64,000 bases of DNA from NCBI GenBank assembly GCA_041687015.1, contig JAWLCT010000003.1:1-64000 (forward strand), in the 5' to 3' direction. A program made the position numbers and the translations under genes. Position 1 is the first letter of the stretch, and each line of letters opens with the position of its first letter. The DNA is from JALOAT01 sp041687015 (GTDB lineage: Bacteria; Pseudomonadota; Gammaproteobacteria; Thiohalomonadales; Thiohalomonadaceae). A model generated the notes under the pieces. It saw only the letters and a program-made list of their open reading frames with translations, was not told the DNA's origin and made no database searches. Below are positions 62,313-64,000 of the stretch, one piece after another.

Positions 62313-63376
62313 GCACGCTGGCGGCACAGTTGTCGTTGGTGCCCAGTATCGACGTGGCGGCAGGTGCCGAGCATGCGGAAGAACTCAACACGTTCGTGCG
62401 CGCTCACCCCGGCGGTTCGATTTACCACCTCAGTGCCTGGCGTCAACTCGCCTCGCGACTGTTCGGGCACGAGGCGATATGCCTCTTGGCGCGCAATATG
62501 GCAGGCGAGGTCACGGGGATGTTGCCGCTGGTGCGTCTGAAGAGCTGGCTGTTCGGTGACTACATGGTATCGATGCCCTACGTGAACTACGGTGGTGCAT
62601 TGGCCCATGAGCCGGTGGTCGAGGAGACGCTGATGTGTGCGGCTGCAGAATTGGCGGCCCGCAGGGGCTGCAGTCACGTGGAGTTCCGCGACACGTTTCC
62701 ACGTGGCCCGGAATGGGCGTTGCGCACCGACAAGGTCGCCATGGTCAAACCGCTGCCGGGCACGGAACGCGCGCTTTGGAAGGATATCGGTGCGAAATGC
62801 CGGGCACAGGTGCGCCGGCCCATGCGGGAGGGGGCCAGTGTCGTGCGTGGCGGGGCGGAACTGCTCGGCGAGTTTCACGCGGTTTTTGCCCGCAACATGC
62901 GCGATCTGGGAACGCCCGTCTACCCCCTGGCATTCTTCCGGGAAATTATGGCGGCGATGGGAAACGCGGCCTCCCTCACGGTGGTCCGCCTGGCCGGTCG
63001 GGCCGTCGCCGCCGGGCTGGTGTTACGCGATCGCAGCCGCATGGAGGTTCCATGGGCATCCTCGTTGCGTGAAACCAACGGTTTGGGAACCAACATGCTG
63101 CTCTACTGGTCGTTGCTCGAGCAGGCGGTCGAGGACGGCTGCGAGGAATTCGACTTCGGGCGTTCAAGCGTCGGGAGCGGAACGTGGCGCTTCAAGAAAC
63201 AGTGGGGAGCGGAGGAACGGCAGTTATATTGGCATTACTGGCTGGCGCCGGGAAAACCGGTGCCTGCGCTGACCCCGGGCAATCCGCGCTACGCACTGTT
63301 CATCCGCATGTGGAAACACTTGCCTTTGGTTTTCGCCAACCGATTGGGCCCTTACATCGTCAAGAGCCTGCCCTGA
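62309..63376 (+). CDS. FemAB-family protein, XrtA/PEP-CTERM-associated
   Basis: A 355-residue protein of the GNAT-like FemABX fold, with an N-terminal half ending near SMPYVNYGGALAHEPV and a C-terminal acyltransferase-like half containing NGLGTNMLLYWSLLEQA and FDFGRSSVGSGTWRFKKQWG. Fem proteins add amino acids to peptidoglycan cross-bridges; in exosortase loci the substrate is unknown and may be the exopolysaccharide. The ATG at 62309 overlaps the VanZ-like stop and has GGAAGG upstream. Confidence 0.85.
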   Translation: MSTLAAQLSLVPSIDVAAGAEHAEELNTFVRAHPGGSIYHLSAWRQLASRLFGHEAICLLARNMAGEVTGMLPLVRLKSWLFGDYMVSMPYVNYGGALAHEPVVEETLMCAAAELAARRGCSHVEFRDTFPRGPEWALRTDKVAMVKPLPGTERALWKDIGAKCRAQVRRPMREGASVVRGGAELLGEFHAVFARNMRDLGTPVYPLAFFREIMAAMGNAASLTVVRLAGRAVAAGLVLRDRSRMEVPWASSLRETNGLGTNMLLYWSLLEQAVEDGCEEFDFGRSSVGSGTWRFKKQWGAEERQLYWHYWLAPGKPVPALTPGNPRYALFIRMWKHLPLVFANRLGPYIVKSLP

Positions 63377-63377
63377 C

Positions 63378-64000
63378 ATGTGCGCCATCGCCGGTGTTCT
63401 GAATCTGCTGGGCGAGTCGGTTTCACCGCCGCGACTGATGGACATGATTGCGGCGGTACGTCACCGAGGGCCGGACGGCACCGGCATCCACGTGCAAGGG
63501 CCGATGGGGCTCGTTCATGCCCGCCTGAGCATCATCGATCTGGCCGGGGGCGCACAGCCGATCCATAACGAGGATCGCTCCATCTGGGTGATTCTCAATG
63601 GCGAGATCTTCAACTACCTGGAATTGCGCGCGGAACTCGAAACGAAAGGTCATCGTTTCTACACGCGCTCCGACACCGAGGTGCTGGTGCATCTCTACGA
63701 GGAGCACGGCCGGGACTTCATCCATCGCCTGAACGGCCAGTTCGCCATTGCACTATGGGATGACAGCGCGCGAAAACTCCTCTTGGTGCGGGACCGGATC
63801 GGCATCACACCCTTGTACTATCACAGGAGTTCCTCGGAACTGGTATTCGGTTCGGAAATCAAGGCATTGCTGGCCGGCGGCGTGCCGGCGCGCCCAAACC
63901 TGAGGGGCATCGATCAGGTCTTCTCCTGGTGGGCGCCCTTGGCGCCCGATACGGTGTTTGAAGACATTCAGGAACTTCCGCCGGGCGAATGGTTGGAGGC
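63378..64000 (+). CDS. asparagine synthetase-like amidotransferase, exosortase A-associated (partial, runs off the window)
   Basis: The first 207 codons of a class II glutamine amidotransferase. Cys2 (MCAIAGVLN) is the N-terminal nucleophile, followed by RHRGPDGTGIH, HARLSIIDLAGGAQPIHNED and ILNGEIFNYLELRAEL, then RDRIGITPLYYH, all typical of AsnB-like proteins. The synthetase domain lies past the right edge. In XrtA loci this amidotransferase probably amidates a sugar acid of the exopolysaccharide. It starts one base after the FemAB-like stop. Confidence 0.9.
   Translation, partial: MCAIAGVLNLLGESVSPPRLMDMIAAVRHRGPDGTGIHVQGPMGLVHARLSIIDLAGGAQPIHNEDRSIWVILNGEIFNYLELRAELETKGHRFYTRSDTEVLVHLYEEHGRDFIHRLNGQFAIALWDDSARKLLLVRDRIGITPLYYHRSSSELVFGSEIKALLAGGVPARPNLRGIDQVFSWWAPLAPDTVFEDIQELPPGEWLE

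Overview
The window reads as a GC-rich gammaproteobacterial chromosome segment. Three conserved blocks point there: tig-clpP-clpX-lon-hupB-tRNA-Val-tRNA-Asp-ppiD, map/rpsB-tsf-pyrH-frr-uppS-cdsA-dxr-rseP-bamA-skp-lpxD-fabZ-lpxA, and glnD-dapC-dapD-dapE. The lipopolysaccharide and outer-membrane assembly genes show a Gram-negative envelope, and cheW/cheV suggest motility. A member of the Chromatiales/Ectothiorhodospiraceae would fit, but that is only an impression from gene order and composition.

Layout. 0-4.1 kb holds accessory genes: a cysteine desulfurase divergent from an ArsR-rhodanese fusion regulator, a small coiled-coil protein divergent from an XRE regulator, a small membrane protein and an SRAP-domain protein. 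4.7-13.2 kb is proteostasis (trigger factor, ClpXP, Lon, HU, two tRNAs, PpiD), with sigma32-like promoters before clpX and lon. 13.3-19.8 kb carries fabI and a complete yejABEF peptide importer. 19.9-26.3 kb has mltD, gloB, a methyltransferase, rnhA, dnaQ, an outer-membrane protein and tsaB. 26.4-33.9 kb is a minus-strand lysine/nitrogen block (dapE, VOC protein, yffB-like, dapD, dapC, glnD, map), whose junctions carry a family of inverted 9-bp-period repeats. 34.9-47.2 kb is a long translation, isoprenoid, BAM and lipid A operon ending at lpxA without lpxB. 47.2-50.7 kb holds a candidate small RNA, cheW-cheV behind a sigma28-like promoter, an ApbE lipoprotein and an AP2-domain protein.

50.9-64.0 kb is an exopolysaccharide region. 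A UDP-sugar dehydrogenase and glmS lie on the minus strand. On the plus strand is the gene set known from exosortase A (XrtA)/PEP-CTERM loci: EpsB-type sugar transferase, export lipoprotein, chain-length protein, tyrosine-kinase-like protein, beta-barrel, ExeA-like ATPase, polysaccharide deacetylase, a VanZ-like protein, a FemAB-like protein and an amidotransferase cut by the window edge. No exosortase is inside the window.

The most interesting points are a G9 tract lying in the spacer of a TTGACA/TAGAGT promoter before the export gene, a kinase-like protein lacking the Walker A lysine and C-terminal tyrosines, a VanZ-like gene overlapping its neighbours in the EPS operon, a terminator-like hairpin between the hupB promoter and its start codon, and the dap-region inverted repeats. 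All functional calls are by recognition of sequence motifs and gene order; no database search was run.
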